DNA of 64,000 nt from MFD00082-c5 sp963697995 (lineage in GTDB: Bacteria > Chlamydiota > Chlamydiia > Chlamydiales > JAJFMB01). Below, piece by piece: positions 7,959-17,351 of the stretch; within the stretch, counting starts at the first letter, position 1, and each line of letters opens with the position of its first letter. Below the pieces are notes generated by a model, which saw only the letters and a program-made list of their open reading frames with translations, was not told the DNA's origin and searched no databases. Location: the NCBI GenBank assembly GCA_963697995.1, contig OY969110.1, forward strand, positions 1,488,001 to 1,552,000, written 5' to 3'. A program made the translations under genes and the position numbers.

Positions 7959-8032
7959 TGGGATGTAGCTGACTCGAACAGCTGACCTCCACGATGTCAA
8001 CGTGGCGCTCTAACCAACTGAGCTAACACCCC
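7959..8032 (-). tRNA. tRNA-Val (anticodon GAC)
   Basis: The minus strand folds into a full cloverleaf of 74 nt. The acceptor stem is GGGGTGT/ACATCCC. The D arm begins TAGCTCAGTTGGTTAGAGC. The anticodon arm CCACG-TTGACAT-CGTGG has anticodon GAC. The T arm contains the GTTCGAGTC loop. The discriminator base is A, usual for valine tRNAs. CCA is not encoded and must be added. It lies between uvrC and infC, all on the minus strand. Confidence 0.95.
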
Positions 8033-8113
8033 TGTTTTATATCGAATATCTTAGGGAACCCCCTTATTTTTTTCAAGAAAAATTCAAAACTCTCTTAAGA
8101 TTAAAAATAAAAC

Positions 8114-9958
8114 TTAACTTTTTTGCGATTGAAGTTTAAATTTTATGAGGTTTTCCCGGTCTTTTTTTGTCAGTCCTTTGATCTCTTCGAGGGCTTTGTC
8201 ATCAGATTCTAAGAAACGTTTAACACTGCCAAAATGTTTGAGAAGATTTTTTTTCTTTGTGGGACCAATCCCTTCGATGGAATCAAAGGCTGAGGTAAAA
8301 GTTGTTTTTAAGTGCACTTTTTTGTGGAACGAGATAGCAAACCTGTGCGCTTCATCTCTGATTCTTTGTAGTAGAAATAAAACGGGGGAGGAGTGTTTTA
8401 ACAGGATGGGGTCTTTTATGTTGGGGATAAAGATCTGTTCGATGGTTAATCCCTTATCGTGTCTTCCCTCCTCTTTGGCAATCCCGATAACATCTATGAT
8501 GGCTTCTAAATTGAGTTCCTTTAAAACTTGAAGGGTTAAGTTAAGTTGCCCCTTTCCTCCATCGACAATGATTAAATCGGGAAGAGTTCCCTCCTCTTCT
8601 CCCCTTTTGAGGCTTCTAAGTAACACTTCCCTAAAAGTGGCATAGTCGTTTGGTCCACTCACTGTTTTTATTTTGTAGTGGCGATACCCTTTTTTGTTTT
8701 TTTTACCATCAGTAAAAGTGACTTTTGCGGCAACGGCAAACTCTCCTTGAAGATTTGAGTTATCGAAACACTCGATATTTTTCGGGTATTTCGAGAGGTG
8801 GCAAATTTCTTGAAGTTTCATGAGGTACGCCTCTAAACTTTTCGCTTCATCCCTCTCTTTTTTAAATTGGGCTTCGGCGTTTGTAAGGGCCATACTGATC
8901 AAGTTTTTTTTATCCCCTCTTTGAGGGGTTAAAAGGGAGACTTTGTGTTTCTCTTTTGAGGAGAGAATCTCTTCTAAAAGAGGGGTATCCTCTAAGTTTA
9001 TCGGGATAAGAATGAGTGGGGGAGCAGATTGTTGTTCATAGAGCTGCATTAAAAAAGTTTTGTAAACCTCTTCGTCATTTTGAGTGATATTGACGAAGTT
9101 GTAGTGGTAGGTTTGGGTGAGTTTGCCATCTCTTACAATGAGCTGGCTTAAGGTGACCTTTTCAGCCTCTCTAAAAATCCCTAAAACATCGCAATCTTCA
9201 CCTAAAGGTTTGTCGACAAATTGTTTTTCAAGGGTTTTTTCGATCGCAAGAATAAGTTGATAAGTTGATTGGGCCTTTTCAAATTCAAGGGCTTGGCTTT
9301 CTCTCTCCATTTTTTGATAGAGGCGTTGGACAACTTCTTTATTTTGACCCTTTAAAAATTTTATGACATCGGCGACTAGGGCATCGTAGGCCTGTTTTGT
9401 GCAAAGTTTGACGCAAGGGGCAATACACCTGTGCATTTCATAGAGGATACAAGGGCGATCCCGTTTTGCAAACTCTTGGTCTGAGCACTCTCTTAAGGGA
9501 AATACTTTTTGAATCAAATCGAGGGTGGCTCTTGCGGCAAAGGCACTGGTGTAGGGGCCAAAATAGATCCCATCGTTTTTAGGTTTTCCTCTATAACGCA
9601 CTAGCATCACTTGGGGCCAGGGGCTTTTTGTGGTGACTTTGAGGGCAATATACGATTTGTCGTCTTTAAAAAGGACGTTGTAGGGGGGAGTGTGAGTTTT
9701 AATAAGCGTGTTTTCAAGAAGTAGCGCCTCTTTTTCACTAGACACGACGATGGTGTCAATTGTGGCCACTTTTGCTGTAAGAAAAGGAACCATGAACCGT
9801 TTGTCGGGGCTTTTTGCAAAATATTGCTTTACGCGAACTTTAAGATTGTTAGCTTTCCCAATATAGAGGATCCGGTTGTCTTTATCCTTCATAAGGTAAA
9901 CACCAGGCTTTGGGGGGAAGCGATCTAGCGATTCTGTATCAAAACTCATATGAGACAA
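8114..9958 (-). CDS. uvrC: Excinuclease ABC subunit C
   Basis: The 614-residue protein is a full-length UvrC. The N-terminal GIY-YIG nuclease domain (PGVYLMKDKDNRILYIGKAN, residues about 18-37) makes the 3' incision. A UVR-type region near residues 200-235 contacts UvrB. The RNase H-like second nuclease domain includes ECFDNSNLQGEFAVAA and LIIVDGGKGQLN and makes the 5' incision. Tandem helix-hairpin-helix motifs close the protein (IEGIGPTKKKNLLKHFGS, EIKGLTKKDRENL). A cysteine-rich stretch (RPCILYEMHRCIAPCVKLC) follows the first domain, as in many UvrC proteins. It acts with UvrAB in nucleotide excision repair. Confidence 0.98.
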   Translation of the reverse strand: MSHMSFDTESLDRFPPKPGVYLMKDKDNRILYIGKANNLKVRVKQYFAKSPDKRFMVPFLTAKVATIDTIVVSSEKEALLLENTLIKTHTPPYNVLFKDDKSYIALKVTTKSPWPQVMLVRYRGKPKNDGIYFGPYTSAFAARATLDLIQKVFPLRECSDQEFAKRDRPCILYEMHRCIAPCVKLCTKQAYDALVADVIKFLKGQNKEVVQRLYQKMERESQALEFEKAQSTYQLILAIEKTLEKQFVDKPLGEDCDVLGIFREAEKVTLSQLIVRDGKLTQTYHYNFVNITQNDEEVYKTFLMQLYEQQSAPPLILIPINLEDTPLLEEILSSKEKHKVSLLTPQRGDKKNLISMALTNAEAQFKKERDEAKSLEAYLMKLQEICHLSKYPKNIECFDNSNLQGEFAVAAKVTFTDGKKNKKGYRHYKIKTVSGPNDYATFREVLLRSLKRGEEEGTLPDLIIVDGGKGQLNLTLQVLKELNLEAIIDVIGIAKEEGRHDKGLTIEQIFIPNIKDPILLKHSSPVLFLLQRIRDEAHRFAISFHKKVHLKTTFTSAFDSIEGIGPTKKKNLLKHFGSVKRFLESDDKALEEIKGLTKKDRENLIKFKLQSQKS

Positions 9959-10173
9959 GATACTCTAAAATCGAGTTTCTTTGCAAAATTGCTTTTCTTT
10001 TTTTCAAAACCGTGTATACTTGGGGAGTCTTAAATTGACGAAATAACAGCAATTTTCGCTACTAGTAAAACAGGTTTTTTGCAGGTCAAAAACCAGTTTT
10101 CTTAAATCAAGAGTTGTGAAAACTTAAGGTGATAAGGGCGAATATTGATGTAAAAAAACAGAAGAGGTTTTTC

Positions 10174-10428
10174 ATGTTAAAACACATTTGTGTTCTTTGT
10201 TTGGGTTTAAACCTAGTCATGACTCCATGTCAAGCAGAAGATGTTGAGAAAGTGGCTTTAGAATTTGCAGATTCTTTGGCTGCATCTGAAGCTGATTCTA
10301 CTGACCTCGACGAAGAGCTTATCGAAGAGCTTTTGGGAATGGAATTTGACGGAGACGAAGATGACGATTTGTTTGATACTGTTGTTTTCGGCGAGGAAGA
10401 GTTTGACGAGGAAGAGGATCTCTCTTAA
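10174..10428 (+). CDS. Small highly acidic secreted protein
   Basis: I prefer ATG 10174, with AGAGG at 10163-10167 as ribosome site. That gives an 84-residue protein with a clear signal peptide (MLKHICVLCLGLNLVMTPCQA, cleavage after CQA). The mature part is dominated by Asp and Glu in its last 45 residues (DLDEELIEELLGMEFDG, EDDDLF, EEEFDEEEDLS). The strong charge suggests binding of a cationic partner or Ca2+, but no known motif is visible. The gene stands alone between uvrC (opposite strand) and the LRR gene. The family is not recognised. A palindrome (10451-10480) lies just downstream without a T-run. Confidence 0.65.
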   Translation: MLKHICVLCLGLNLVMTPCQAEDVEKVALEFADSLAASEADSTDLDEELIEELLGMEFDGDEDDDLFDTVVFGEEEFDEEEDLS

Positions 10429-10541
10429 AGGTTTATATTGATTTTTTGTGGAATCTCTTAGAATTTGAAAGAAGAGATTCTTAAGAAAAAGCAAATACTA
10501 AATAATATTTTTAACGATTTTTGAGCAAGTTTCCCGATGCT

Positions 10542-10593
10542 ATAGTAGATTCACCGGTTGATGACGGTGACCTACTAGGGCCAGTCCCTAGTA
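10542..10593 (+). promoter_or_regulatory. Two overlapping, mutually exclusive hairpins
   Basis: Hairpin 1 pairs TAGTAG...TCACCG with CGGTGA...CTACTA (about 10541-10578). Hairpin 2 pairs TACTAGGG (10573-10580) with CCCTAGTA (10586-10593) around a 5-nt loop. They share the bases TACTA, so only one can form at a time. They lie in the 240 bp between two convergent genes, followed by A/T-rich sequence with no clean T-run. No known RNA family is recognised. Confidence 0.4.
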
Positions 10594-10668
10594 ATATAAA
10601 AATATTATTTTAACTCTTTTTTCCTCATCTTGCCACCTTGTAAAACGAGCGTCCTATTTTGCAGGTTG

Positions 10669-11439
10669 TTATTCGTCGATCTCGTCCGTTCTTAAATGAT
10701 CTTGCATCTCATTTAAAAGGTTTTGTATTGATTGAGGGATGGGTTTAAAGCCTATAACATTGATTTGCCTGAACTGGGGCAGTTTTGTAAGAGCTTCAGC
10801 TCCCTTTTCTCCAATTTGGCTGCAGGCAAGATTGAGTGACTTTAAGTTAGATTTAGGGTTTTTCTCTAGGGCATTTGCTATTTGGAACACTCCTTCATCA
10901 TCAATTCTTGATGCGTAAAATTCAGCGATAAAGAGCGAGGTATTAGTTTCTAAAGCTTTAGCGATAGGGGCAAGTAGGGTATTATCAAGTTGTCCTGTTC
11001 GATATCCTCCCAGTATACCCCCCATTTCAAGGGTGTGAATGGATTTTGTTTTAGTCAGCACGTCGGCAATTTTTTTAGTCATTCCGAGAGAAAATTCAGT
11101 GTCGGGAAGAAATGTTAGTACTTTAATACTTCGAGACCTGCCAATAGCGTCGGAGATTTCGCTTGATTCGGAAGCGAAGGGGCCTGTAGCACTAATGGTG
11201 TGAAAAGGCTTAAAAAAATGATCCAAATCGATCAAGTCACTTAAGGGTTTATCCCCTAAAAATGTTTTTGCTTGGCAAAGCCAATGAACTGATTGTGCGG
11301 CTCCTCCTTTGGTCACCCAGATTGAATTACCCTCTAATTCCTCTTTTGCAAAACCCTTTGCCGTAGCAATCGCTCTTTCAGGGTCGCGTAACCTTAAGGT
11401 TTCATTTTGATAGTTAGTGGAAATTTCCGATAAATTCAA
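10669..11439 (-). CDS. Leucine-rich repeat protein (ribonuclease-inhibitor type)
   Basis: The 256-residue protein starts at TTG 11439 with GGAGC seven bases upstream. It contains degenerate LRRs of the ribonuclease-inhibitor (RNI) type: blocks around IKVLTFLPDTEFS, IHTLEMGGILGG, LFIAEFYASRIDDEG and LKSLNLACSQIGEKGAEAL, each spaced about 28-35 residues. There is no signal peptide or membrane segment. RNI-type LRRs are protein-binding scaffolds, and cytosolic LRR proteins of intracellular bacteria are often secreted effectors. That role here is inference only. The gene stands alone between convergent and co-directional neighbours. Confidence 0.75.
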   Translation of the reverse strand: MNLSEISTNYQNETLRLRDPERAIATAKGFAKEELEGNSIWVTKGGAAQSVHWLCQAKTFLGDKPLSDLIDLDHFFKPFHTISATGPFASESSEISDAIGRSRSIKVLTFLPDTEFSLGMTKKIADVLTKTKSIHTLEMGGILGGYRTGQLDNTLLAPIAKALETNTSLFIAEFYASRIDDEGVFQIANALEKNPKSNLKSLNLACSQIGEKGAEALTKLPQFRQINVIGFKPIPQSIQNLLNEMQDHLRTDEIDE

Positions 11440-11503
11440 GTTTAAGCTCCTTTTTTACTAAATATTATAATAATTATTTTAATTTAAGTCAATTAAAATA
11501 GGT

Positions 11504-12370
11504 CTAACGACCTAAGAGCGCTCCTCTTGTCCTAATAAGCCAGTCCTTGAATAGGCGGATTAGATCTTTTTGAATAAAGAGCCATTTAATTGCAGCTCTC
11601 AATCCAAAATGCTTTTTGACTATTTTGTATGTCTCTTTAAAATGGGTTATTGTTTGACTATTAGTCACTCGCCTTAAGTCGTAATCGAGTAAAATTCTGT
11701 TTTTCGAAACCGTTTTACTTCCCAATTTTTTCGTGTAACGGCAAAGAAAATCAAATCCTCCTCTTAAGTCGTACTCAGTATCAAATTTGCCGATCTCTTG
11801 GAAAAGAGATTTTTTAAACCAACAGGCCTGCAGGCTTGTGGGTTGTTTTCCTTGTCTTAAAAGACGGGGACTCAAATGGCGGTAGAGTATGGTCGTTTCC
11901 GTTTTTGCTCCCCTTAAGAGGGTGCCGCAAAAAACAAGAGGGGGTTTTTGGTGGTCGAGAGCCAAGTCCATCATGAATGTTAAAGTGTTTTTGTAAAGAT
12001 AGTAGTCGCCCGGGAAAAGAATATTGAGGTATTCTCCTTTGGCTTGGGCGATTCCTGCATTGATTTGCGCGTACCTGTTCATCTCGGATGTGGAAAAAAT
12101 ATGGATCTTATCGCTTCTAAACGATTTGATAATCTCTAAAGTGTTATCTTCAGAGCTAGAATCGATAATCAGAACTTCAAAATTGGGGTAGGATTGCGTT
12201 AATATCTTTTCTAAAGTCACGGAAAGAATATCGCTACAATTGTGAGTTGGGAGAATAATTGAGACTTTTGGGTATTCGTAGTCGTTGTAGTGCCCCTCCC
12301 TCGGTAAGAGTTTTTCCCAAGAGCTGCTTCTCTTCTCTTCAAATGATTCCATACCTCTAAACATAAACAA
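11504..12370 (-). CDS. Glycosyltransferase family 2
   Basis: The 288-residue protein has a classic GT-A fold start at about residue 33: VSIILPTHNCSDILSVTLEKIL, then FEVLIIDSSSEDNT and a divalent-metal region LNILFPGDYYLYKN. There are no membrane segments, so it is a soluble or peripherally attached inverting transferase using a nucleotide sugar. The first codons are uncertain: in-frame ATGs occur at 12370, 12364 and 12352, and none has a well-spaced ribosome site. It is divergent from glyQS. Acceptor and pathway (lipopolysaccharide or other glycan) are unknown. Confidence 0.85.
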   Translation of the reverse strand: MFMFRGMESFEEKRSSSWEKLLPREGHYNDYEYPKVSIILPTHNCSDILSVTLEKILTQSYPNFEVLIIDSSSEDNTLEIIKSFRSDKIHIFSTSEMNRYAQINAGIAQAKGEYLNILFPGDYYLYKNTLTFMMDLALDHQKPPLVFCGTLLRGAKTETTILYRHLSPRLLRQGKQPTSLQACWFKKSLFQEIGKFDTEYDLRGGFDFLCRYTKKLGSKTVSKNRILLDYDLRRVTNSQTITHFKETYKIVKKHFGLRAAIKWLFIQKDLIRLFKDWLIRTRGALLGR

Positions 12371-12482
12371 AAAGAAGTTTTCCGAAAAGAAAAGGTTTGG
12401 TAAACTATGACCTTAAGATTTTTACATGTTGACTTGGTCAACTTGTACTAAGTTTTTATGCTTAAAAGATAAGGTGTGGCTT

Positions 12483-15479
12483 GTGACTTTTCAAGAAATT
12501 ATTAGACGTTTATCGGCTTTTTGGGAAAAAAACGGGTGTATTGTTCATCAAGGATACGACGTCGAGTGTGGGGCGGGAACGTTTAATCCAGCGACATTTT
12601 TGCGCTGTCTTGGAAAAGAGCCTTATCGTGCAGCTTATGTCGAACCTTGTCGTCGCCCTTCAGACGGAAGATACGGAGAGAACCCAAACAGGTTGCAACA
12701 CTATTTTCAGTATCAAGTGATTGTAAAGCCCTCACCTTCAAATATACAAGAGCTTTATTTAGAATCACTTGAAGCTATCGGTTTAAACTTAAAGGCGCAC
12801 GACATCAGGTTTGTACACGACGACTGGGAGAACCCTACGATCGGGGCTTGGGGTCTTGGTTGGGAGGTTTGGTGCGATGGGATGGAAGTGACTCAATTCA
12901 CCTATTTTCAAAGCGTTGGGGGTGTCACTTTAAAACCGATCACAGCTGAAATCACTTATGGTATTGAAAGACTTGCCATGTACATTCAAGGAGTTGACTC
13001 TATTTTTGATATTCAATGGAGCGACCAGTTGAAGTATGGCGATATTTATCACAGACAAGAAGTGGAGTGGAGTGCTTATAACTTTGAAGAAGCAGACACA
13101 AAAATGTGGTTGACTCATTTTGAGGCTTTTGAAAGGGAAGCGAAGCGTTTAATGGAGAAAAAACTCCCTTTACCCGCTTATGATTTTATTATGAAAGCCT
13201 CCCATGCCTTCAACATTTTAGATGCTCGGGGAGTGATCTCTGTTACTGAAAGAACCGGCTATATTGGACGGATTCGGGCTTTAAGTCGGCAGATCGCTGA
13301 GAGTTATGAGAAAAGTCGAGAAGATTTAAACTACCCTCTTTTAGGGAAATTTCAAGGGGCGCCTGAGCCTTTACTAGAAAAATTCACTTTATCAGACCAT
13401 TTAAAAGCGGGTTCTCCTAAGGAAAAACGCACGTTCCTGCTTGAACTTGGTTCCGAGGAGCTTCCCGCGACGTTTGTGCCGATTGGAATGGCGCAGTTGA
13501 AGAAGCATTTTGAGCACTTCTTAAAAGAGGAAGGGTTTCAGTATGAGGGGTTAGAAGTTTATGGAACGCCAAGACGCTTGTCTCTTCTTGTCAAAGGGTT
13601 AGCTTTGGGAAAAGAAGCGGCTCATCATCAAAAAAGGGGGCCTGCAGTATCTCATGCTTTTGACTCCTCTGGTCAACCACAACCAGCAGCGTTAGGGTTT
13701 TTCCGTTCGATCAACTCTCCCTCTTTGACTCTTTCAGAGATTGAGGCGGGAAAAAACGGTCTATCGATTGAGAAAGGTTACCTCGTTGCAAGCGTTAAGG
13801 AAGAGGCTGTTTCGACAGCTAAGCGTTTAACAGAGAAGCTTCCAGCACTTATTGGAGCGCTTGAATTTCCAAAATCGATGCGTTGGGGATCTTTAGACTT
13901 TACCTATCCTCGTCCTTTGAGATGGGTCGTCGCTCTTTTTGGAAACGATGTGGTGCCTTTTGAAGTGGCAGCAATTGCTTCTGGAAATACCTCTTTTGGT
14001 CACAGGCAGTTGGATCCAAAGCCGTTTAAGTTGATCTCTCCTGATAGGTACATAGAGGAGTTGAGAGCTCACCTCGTTTTAGTCGATCCTAAAGAGCGGC
14101 AAGCCTCAATTGAGCAGCAACTTGAAAAAATTGATGGGAAAGTGTTGGCAAAAGAGAAGGTGATTCCTCAAGTATTGCATCTGGTCGAGTGGCCTCAATT
14201 GACAGTTGCAAAGTTTGATAAGAACTTTTTAAAGGCGCCGAAAGAGGTGCTAATTTCTGAGATGGTAGAGCATCAGAAATATTTTCCTCTCTCCAATGAA
14301 AACGGGGAGTTAAAAAATGAGTTTGTGATTACAGCCGATAATACTCCAAGTGATAAAATTCGAGAGGGCAATCAGAGGGTTCTCTCCGCAAGACTTTCCG
14401 ATGGTGTTTTCTTGTTTGAGCAAGACAAAAAACACAAACTTTCGACATTTAATGAGAAGTTAAAGACGATCACTTACCAGAAAGAGTGGGGTTCTGTTTT
14501 TGATAAGGTGGAAAGAATTAAGAAAAATGCCCTCATTTTGCAAGAGATGTTGGGGGTAAGCTCCAAAGAGTTCGTTATGAGAGGAGCCTCCCTTTGTAAA
14601 GCTGACTTAGCCTGCCAAATGGTGTATGAATTCCCTGAACTACAAGGGATTATGGGAAGATACTACGCGGAACTTGAGGGGGAAGAGGGGGAAGTGGCTA
14701 AGAGTATTGAGGAGCACTGGTGGCCCCGTTTTGAAGGGGACAAACTTCCCGAAACAAAGACCGGAATGGTTGTGGCAATTGGTGATAAGTGCGACAATCT
14801 GATTTGTTGTTTTGCAAGTGGCTTAAAGCCAACCTCTTCTTCAGACCCTTATGCTCTAAGACGGCAGACTTTTGGGATTATTAAGATGTTGATCGAGGCG
14901 AAAGGTTCGATCTTATTGCCGCAATTTTTTGAAAAAGCGTTAAACCATTACCAGATTAAGACAGATAAGAGCGTTTTAGTCCAAGAGATCATGGAGTTTA
15001 TCGCAAGTCGGGTAAAAACGGTATTCCAGGATTTTGGTTTTGAGAAGGATGAGATAGAATCGAGTCTTAGCATGGGAGTGACTGACATTACAGATGCTTA
15101 TCTCAGAGTAAAAGCTCTTCACGAGTTCAGGAAGGGGGAGGCATTTGGCAAGCTTCTCGAAGTATTTAAACGGGCAAAAGGGCAGATCAACGGATCATCG
15201 CGGCCGATTTCAAAGGCTCTTCTTAAAGAGAGAGCAGAGAAGGAGCTTTTTGAGAGTTTGGGCGAGGTGGATCTAAGCTTAAAGAGTGCTGTAAAGGATA
15301 GGCGCTACGACGTGGCTTACTCTGAAGTGGTTAAGTTACAGCCAAAGATAGCAGCCCTTTTCGACGAGGTCAGGATTTTAGCCGACGATCAAGCTTTGAG
15401 GGAGAATAGAGTAGCGCTATTGGAAGGAGTTTTTGCTCTTTTTGGTAAACTGCTCGATTTCAATAAGCTTTTGAAGTAG
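12483..15479 (+). CDS. glyQS: Glycyl-tRNA synthetase, fused alpha and beta chains
   Basis: One frame of about 998 residues contains both chains of the bacterial alpha2beta2 enzyme. The alpha part has CIVHQGYDVECGAGTFNPATF, RRPSDGRYGENPNRLQHYFQ, GWEVWCDGMEVTQFTYF and YGIERLAMYIQGVDS. After a linker near residue 300 the beta part starts with LLELGSEELPATFVP and includes YGTPRRLSLLV, YPRPLRWVVALF, LVEWPQLTVAKFD and GDKCDNLICCFASGLKPTSSSDPYALRRQ. The fusion is a known chlamydial arrangement. I chose GTG 12483 with AAGG about 9 bases upstream, because it aligns with the normal alpha-chain start. An ATG at 12426 would add 19 unlikely residues. Confidence 0.95.
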   Translation: MTFQEIIRRLSAFWEKNGCIVHQGYDVECGAGTFNPATFLRCLGKEPYRAAYVEPCRRPSDGRYGENPNRLQHYFQYQVIVKPSPSNIQELYLESLEAIGLNLKAHDIRFVHDDWENPTIGAWGLGWEVWCDGMEVTQFTYFQSVGGVTLKPITAEITYGIERLAMYIQGVDSIFDIQWSDQLKYGDIYHRQEVEWSAYNFEEADTKMWLTHFEAFEREAKRLMEKKLPLPAYDFIMKASHAFNILDARGVISVTERTGYIGRIRALSRQIAESYEKSREDLNYPLLGKFQGAPEPLLEKFTLSDHLKAGSPKEKRTFLLELGSEELPATFVPIGMAQLKKHFEHFLKEEGFQYEGLEVYGTPRRLSLLVKGLALGKEAAHHQKRGPAVSHAFDSSGQPQPAALGFFRSINSPSLTLSEIEAGKNGLSIEKGYLVASVKEEAVSTAKRLTEKLPALIGALEFPKSMRWGSLDFTYPRPLRWVVALFGNDVVPFEVAAIASGNTSFGHRQLDPKPFKLISPDRYIEELRAHLVLVDPKERQASIEQQLEKIDGKVLAKEKVIPQVLHLVEWPQLTVAKFDKNFLKAPKEVLISEMVEHQKYFPLSNENGELKNEFVITADNTPSDKIREGNQRVLSARLSDGVFLFEQDKKHKLSTFNEKLKTITYQKEWGSVFDKVERIKKNALILQEMLGVSSKEFVMRGASLCKADLACQMVYEFPELQGIMGRYYAELEGEEGEVAKSIEEHWWPRFEGDKLPETKTGMVVAIGDKCDNLICCFASGLKPTSSSDPYALRRQTFGIIKMLIEAKGSILLPQFFEKALNHYQIKTDKSVLVQEIMEFIASRVKTVFQDFGFEKDEIESSLSMGVTDITDAYLRVKALHEFRKGEAFGKLLEVFKRAKGQINGSSRPISKALLKERAEKELFESLGEVDLSLKSAVKDRRYDVAYSEVVKLQPKIAALFDEVRILADDQALRENRVALLEGVFALFGKLLDFNKLLK

Positions 15480-15557
15480 ACCAAAGTTTTTTATTAAATA
15501 TTGAATAAATTCCATCTAAAAAGTTAGAAGAGGGGTAACTTTGAGGGGGAAAGGGGA

Positions 15558-17282
15558 ATGGATCATGCGCTTTTTAAACAGATCGCTCCATGGGTGGGGC
15601 GGCTTAAACGACTAGAAAAAGAGAAGAGGCATGAAAGGGGAGGCGTTCTTTGTGAGATCCTCTCAGCTCCAACTCCTTTTAAGGGATTAATCGGCATCAC
15701 AGTCTATCTCGTTTGGGAAGATCACGAGTCCCAAACAGGTTTGCAAGAGGCTCTTAAGATGGATATCTCCTTTGGCGAGGAGATGAGAAAAGCCAAAGAG
15801 AAAGGGAATCTTTTACCCGATGATGTCGATGGTTTAAAAAATGTATCGAGTTTAGAAATTTTGGCAAGTCTTGCCAAACACGACGATTTCTCCGTCATCA
15901 TTCACTCTCCAAAAGTTGAAAAGACAGAGTATGGCATTGAGCTTGTCACCTTTTTTGAACCGACGCAAGCCCTTGGCGAAAAAAAGGCTTATGTCAAGTT
16001 TTTAAAACCAATTGATGAGGTGAATCAGGTTTTTGAAGTAGCTCACTATAACGTAGAAACAAAAGAATTCTCATCCCACATCTCTCAAATGCAGTTCACT
16101 CCCCCCTACGACTTAAAAGGGTGCCCCATACCGCTGACAACTCTTAAAAATATCCACTTAAGTCCTTTAAATGAAAACGGATGGTTCGTCTTTGGTAGGG
16201 CAGGAACTGATCGTTTTATGATCCAGGGGCTAGAACCGGCAGAGCTTGGACGAATTGATCAATACGTTAAGGTTCAAGGTATTAAGAAGTGTAAAGAGTC
16301 GCTTGAAAAGGGGATTTGGGATCCACTACAACAACAAAAAGGGACCATCTCTAAAGTGCATTTACAGGTTGACCAAACTGATCTTGTATTTAATGAGGGG
16401 CAAGAGTTTCCCCTTTTGCATTTGATTGGGGGCTTTTCGGGGCCGGAGGAGTTAAAGATCCTTCAATTTTTTAGAAAGTTTCAGGTGCATAAATTCGCTG
16501 AGATGACCTGTTTTTTAAGAGCGGGTCACTTTAGTTTTGGAAGGGCTTTAGTGGTAAGAGATGAGTTTACTCAAGAGCTAAAATTAGAGATCACTTACCA
16601 TCAGGTGTTTTTTGTAAACGCTGTACCCCGTTTTAGCGGAGCCCAATCGTGGCACAAGTACATGGGATGTGTGAGGTTTGGAGCGATGTTTTTGCGCCCC
16701 TCACTTGATTTATTGATTTTGGAAAAGGAGTTTGAGGCTGAAAACGATTGCCACAAAATTCCTCCCCTTCAGGTTTTTCGCCATTACTTAGAGAAAATCA
16801 CGGCCCTCTCTCGGCGCGGAACGGAAGGCTCTGGGGGACTCTCGTTTAATCCTATCAATACCTGCACAAGGGAATCGGGGCAGGCCTTTTTTCATTTTTG
16901 CAACGATATGGAGAAAGTCACAGGAGAAGATTGTCAACGCTTGAAAAGCCTTTTGAAAAGGGTTAAGGGCTCTTTATTAAATAATCCTGAGAAACCTTTG
17001 ACGCTTCGATGGGAAAAAACAGAAGAGGGAAAAATCGACTCGAAAATGCCCTCCGTTAAAAAATGGCGCTATTATAGAGAGACCAATAAGGGGGCTTTGC
17101 CGGCCAATTTTCAAAAGTTAGTCGCTTTTGCCTGTCTTGAGGAGAGCGTCTCTCTTTTTGCTTTGAAGACAAATATGATAGGAGGAGCCTCTCACGGCTT
17201 TTCCCCAAGAGCACCAAACGGTTCCTTAAAAGCCATTCTCAAAACCCTTTGGGAAGACTTTATGCACAAAAGCAGAAGATAA
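15558..17282 (+). CDS. Conserved-looking hypothetical protein, 574 aa
   Basis: The frame starts at ATG 15558 after GGGGAAAGGGG and encodes a mixed alpha/beta soluble protein without signal peptide or membrane segments. Notable stretches are FKGLIGITVYLVW (residues 35-50), GWFVFGRAGTDRFMIQG (around 215), a glycine-rich GTEGSGGLSFNPINTCTRESGQAFFHFC near 430, and a basic C-terminus. Composition matches its neighbours. I do not recognise the family; no catalytic motif can be claimed. It lies 78 bp after glyQS and 69 bp before cyoA on the same strand but has no functional link to either that can be seen. Confidence 0.75.
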   Translation: MDHALFKQIAPWVGRLKRLEKEKRHERGGVLCEILSAPTPFKGLIGITVYLVWEDHESQTGLQEALKMDISFGEEMRKAKEKGNLLPDDVDGLKNVSSLEILASLAKHDDFSVIIHSPKVEKTEYGIELVTFFEPTQALGEKKAYVKFLKPIDEVNQVFEVAHYNVETKEFSSHISQMQFTPPYDLKGCPIPLTTLKNIHLSPLNENGWFVFGRAGTDRFMIQGLEPAELGRIDQYVKVQGIKKCKESLEKGIWDPLQQQKGTISKVHLQVDQTDLVFNEGQEFPLLHLIGGFSGPEELKILQFFRKFQVHKFAEMTCFLRAGHFSFGRALVVRDEFTQELKLEITYHQVFFVNAVPRFSGAQSWHKYMGCVRFGAMFLRPSLDLLILEKEFEAENDCHKIPPLQVFRHYLEKITALSRRGTEGSGGLSFNPINTCTRESGQAFFHFCNDMEKVTGEDCQRLKSLLKRVKGSLLNNPEKPLTLRWEKTEEGKIDSKMPSVKKWRYYRETNKGALPANFQKLVAFACLEESVSLFALKTNMIGGASHGFSPRAPNGSLKAILKTLWEDFMHKSRR

Positions 17283-17351
17283 AAAAATACCCTTTACATA
17301 AAAAAAAGATATGGTAGAGTAACCTTTTGTCTTTAAAAAAAGGGCCTTGCC

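Noticed and set aside
12426..12482. Upstream start for glycyl-tRNA synthetase
   Set aside because: The added residues (MLTWSTCTKFLCL...) do not fit the family; GTG 12483 has a ribosome site and aligns with the alpha-chain start.
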